From: Deltaproteobacteria bacterium
Lineage (GTDB): Bacteria > Desulfobacterota > Syntrophia > Syntrophales > UBA2210
Direction of reading: 5' to 3'
Length of the DNA: 14,912 nt
Assembly: GCA_016935935.1 (NCBI GenBank)
Contig: JAFGPZ010000213.1
Span: forward strand, 1 to 14,912
Below are positions 14,769-14,912 of the stretch, in pieces (the stretch's first letter is position 1; every line of letters starts with the position of its first letter). The notes under the pieces were generated by a model. That model was not told where the DNA came from, made no database searches, and was given only the letters and a program-made list of their open reading frames with translations. Both the position numbers and the translations under genes were made by a program.

Positions 14769-14847
14769 AGGAGGGTTTTTGTATGTGATACATTGCGTTG
14801 ATATCATCACATGGCTTGGACTCACGACAGTTGCCACTTGTACGTAA
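14769..14847 (+). other. Strong Shine-Dalgarno with start-stop (ATG-TGA) or 20-codon frame
   Basis: A perfect AGGAGG (14769-14774) is followed 8 bases later by ATG (14783) immediately followed by TGA. An overlapping GTG at 14785 opens a 20-codon frame (MIHCVDIITWLGLTTVATCT) ending with TAA at 14845-14847. No longer gene follows in the remaining bases on this strand. It could be a minimal translated element, the ruined start of a lost gene, or a start affected by an indel. Confidence 0.3.
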
Positions 14848-14912
14848 CACGGCAAACTTCAATATATGAATTGTATAGCATGTCTCGCTTGGAAAAATCC
14901 TGAGTGTCGATA

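Overview
The window looks like a chromosomal stretch of a mid-GC bacterium. Shine-Dalgarno sites precede most starts, and the gene set combines a two-domain MprF, a P3A proton ATPase, a stand-alone CBM48 protein and a PfkB sugar kinase. This mix would fit Desulfobacterota (Syntrophales-like) or a similar anaerobe, but that placement is inference from gene content only. No tRNA, rRNA, CRISPR array or recognisable transposase is visible.

Layout. Positions 247-3874 hold two minus-strand genes: mprF (lysyl-phosphatidylglycerol synthase/flippase) and a PfkB-type sugar kinase. From 3875 to 4655 there is a 781-base gene-poor stretch where orientation switches. Everything after it is on the plus strand: a small polytopic membrane protein (4656-5153), a frame-disrupted C-terminal half of an SLC13/ArsB/NhaD-type ion transporter (5235-5810), a repeat copy (5899-6096), a 5'-truncated HtrA/DegP remnant with only its PDZ domains (to 6786), and a complete P3A H+-ATPase (6966-9500). 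A second repeat copy follows (9513-9706), then a 102-residue CBM48 protein (9862-10170), a gene-poor stretch of about 480 bases, and a run of four genes: a baeRF/eRF1-like protein (10652-11059), a secreted superoxide-reductase-like protein (11142-11570), a DedA membrane protein (11623-12180) and an MgtA-type P3B ATPase (12190-14735). The ATPase reading frame is broken near its 3' end at a run of six C.

Theme. Most products act at or in the cytoplasmic membrane: lipid charge (MprF), lipid or ion handling (DedA), proton export (P3A ATPase), Mg2+-type cation transport (P3B ATPase), a cation/anion transporter remnant, and an envelope protease remnant. I infer an envelope and ion-homeostasis/stress neighbourhood, not a defined pathway.

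Most unusual observation: an imperfect direct repeat of about 195 bases flanks the htrA remnant plus the proton ATPase. Each copy carries TTGACA and TATAAT hexamers. Copy 1 ends exactly where HtrA homology begins, without the protease domain. Three apparent reading-frame breaks and one truncation in 15 kb indicate either local gene decay or indel errors in the assembly; the sequence alone cannot separate the two.
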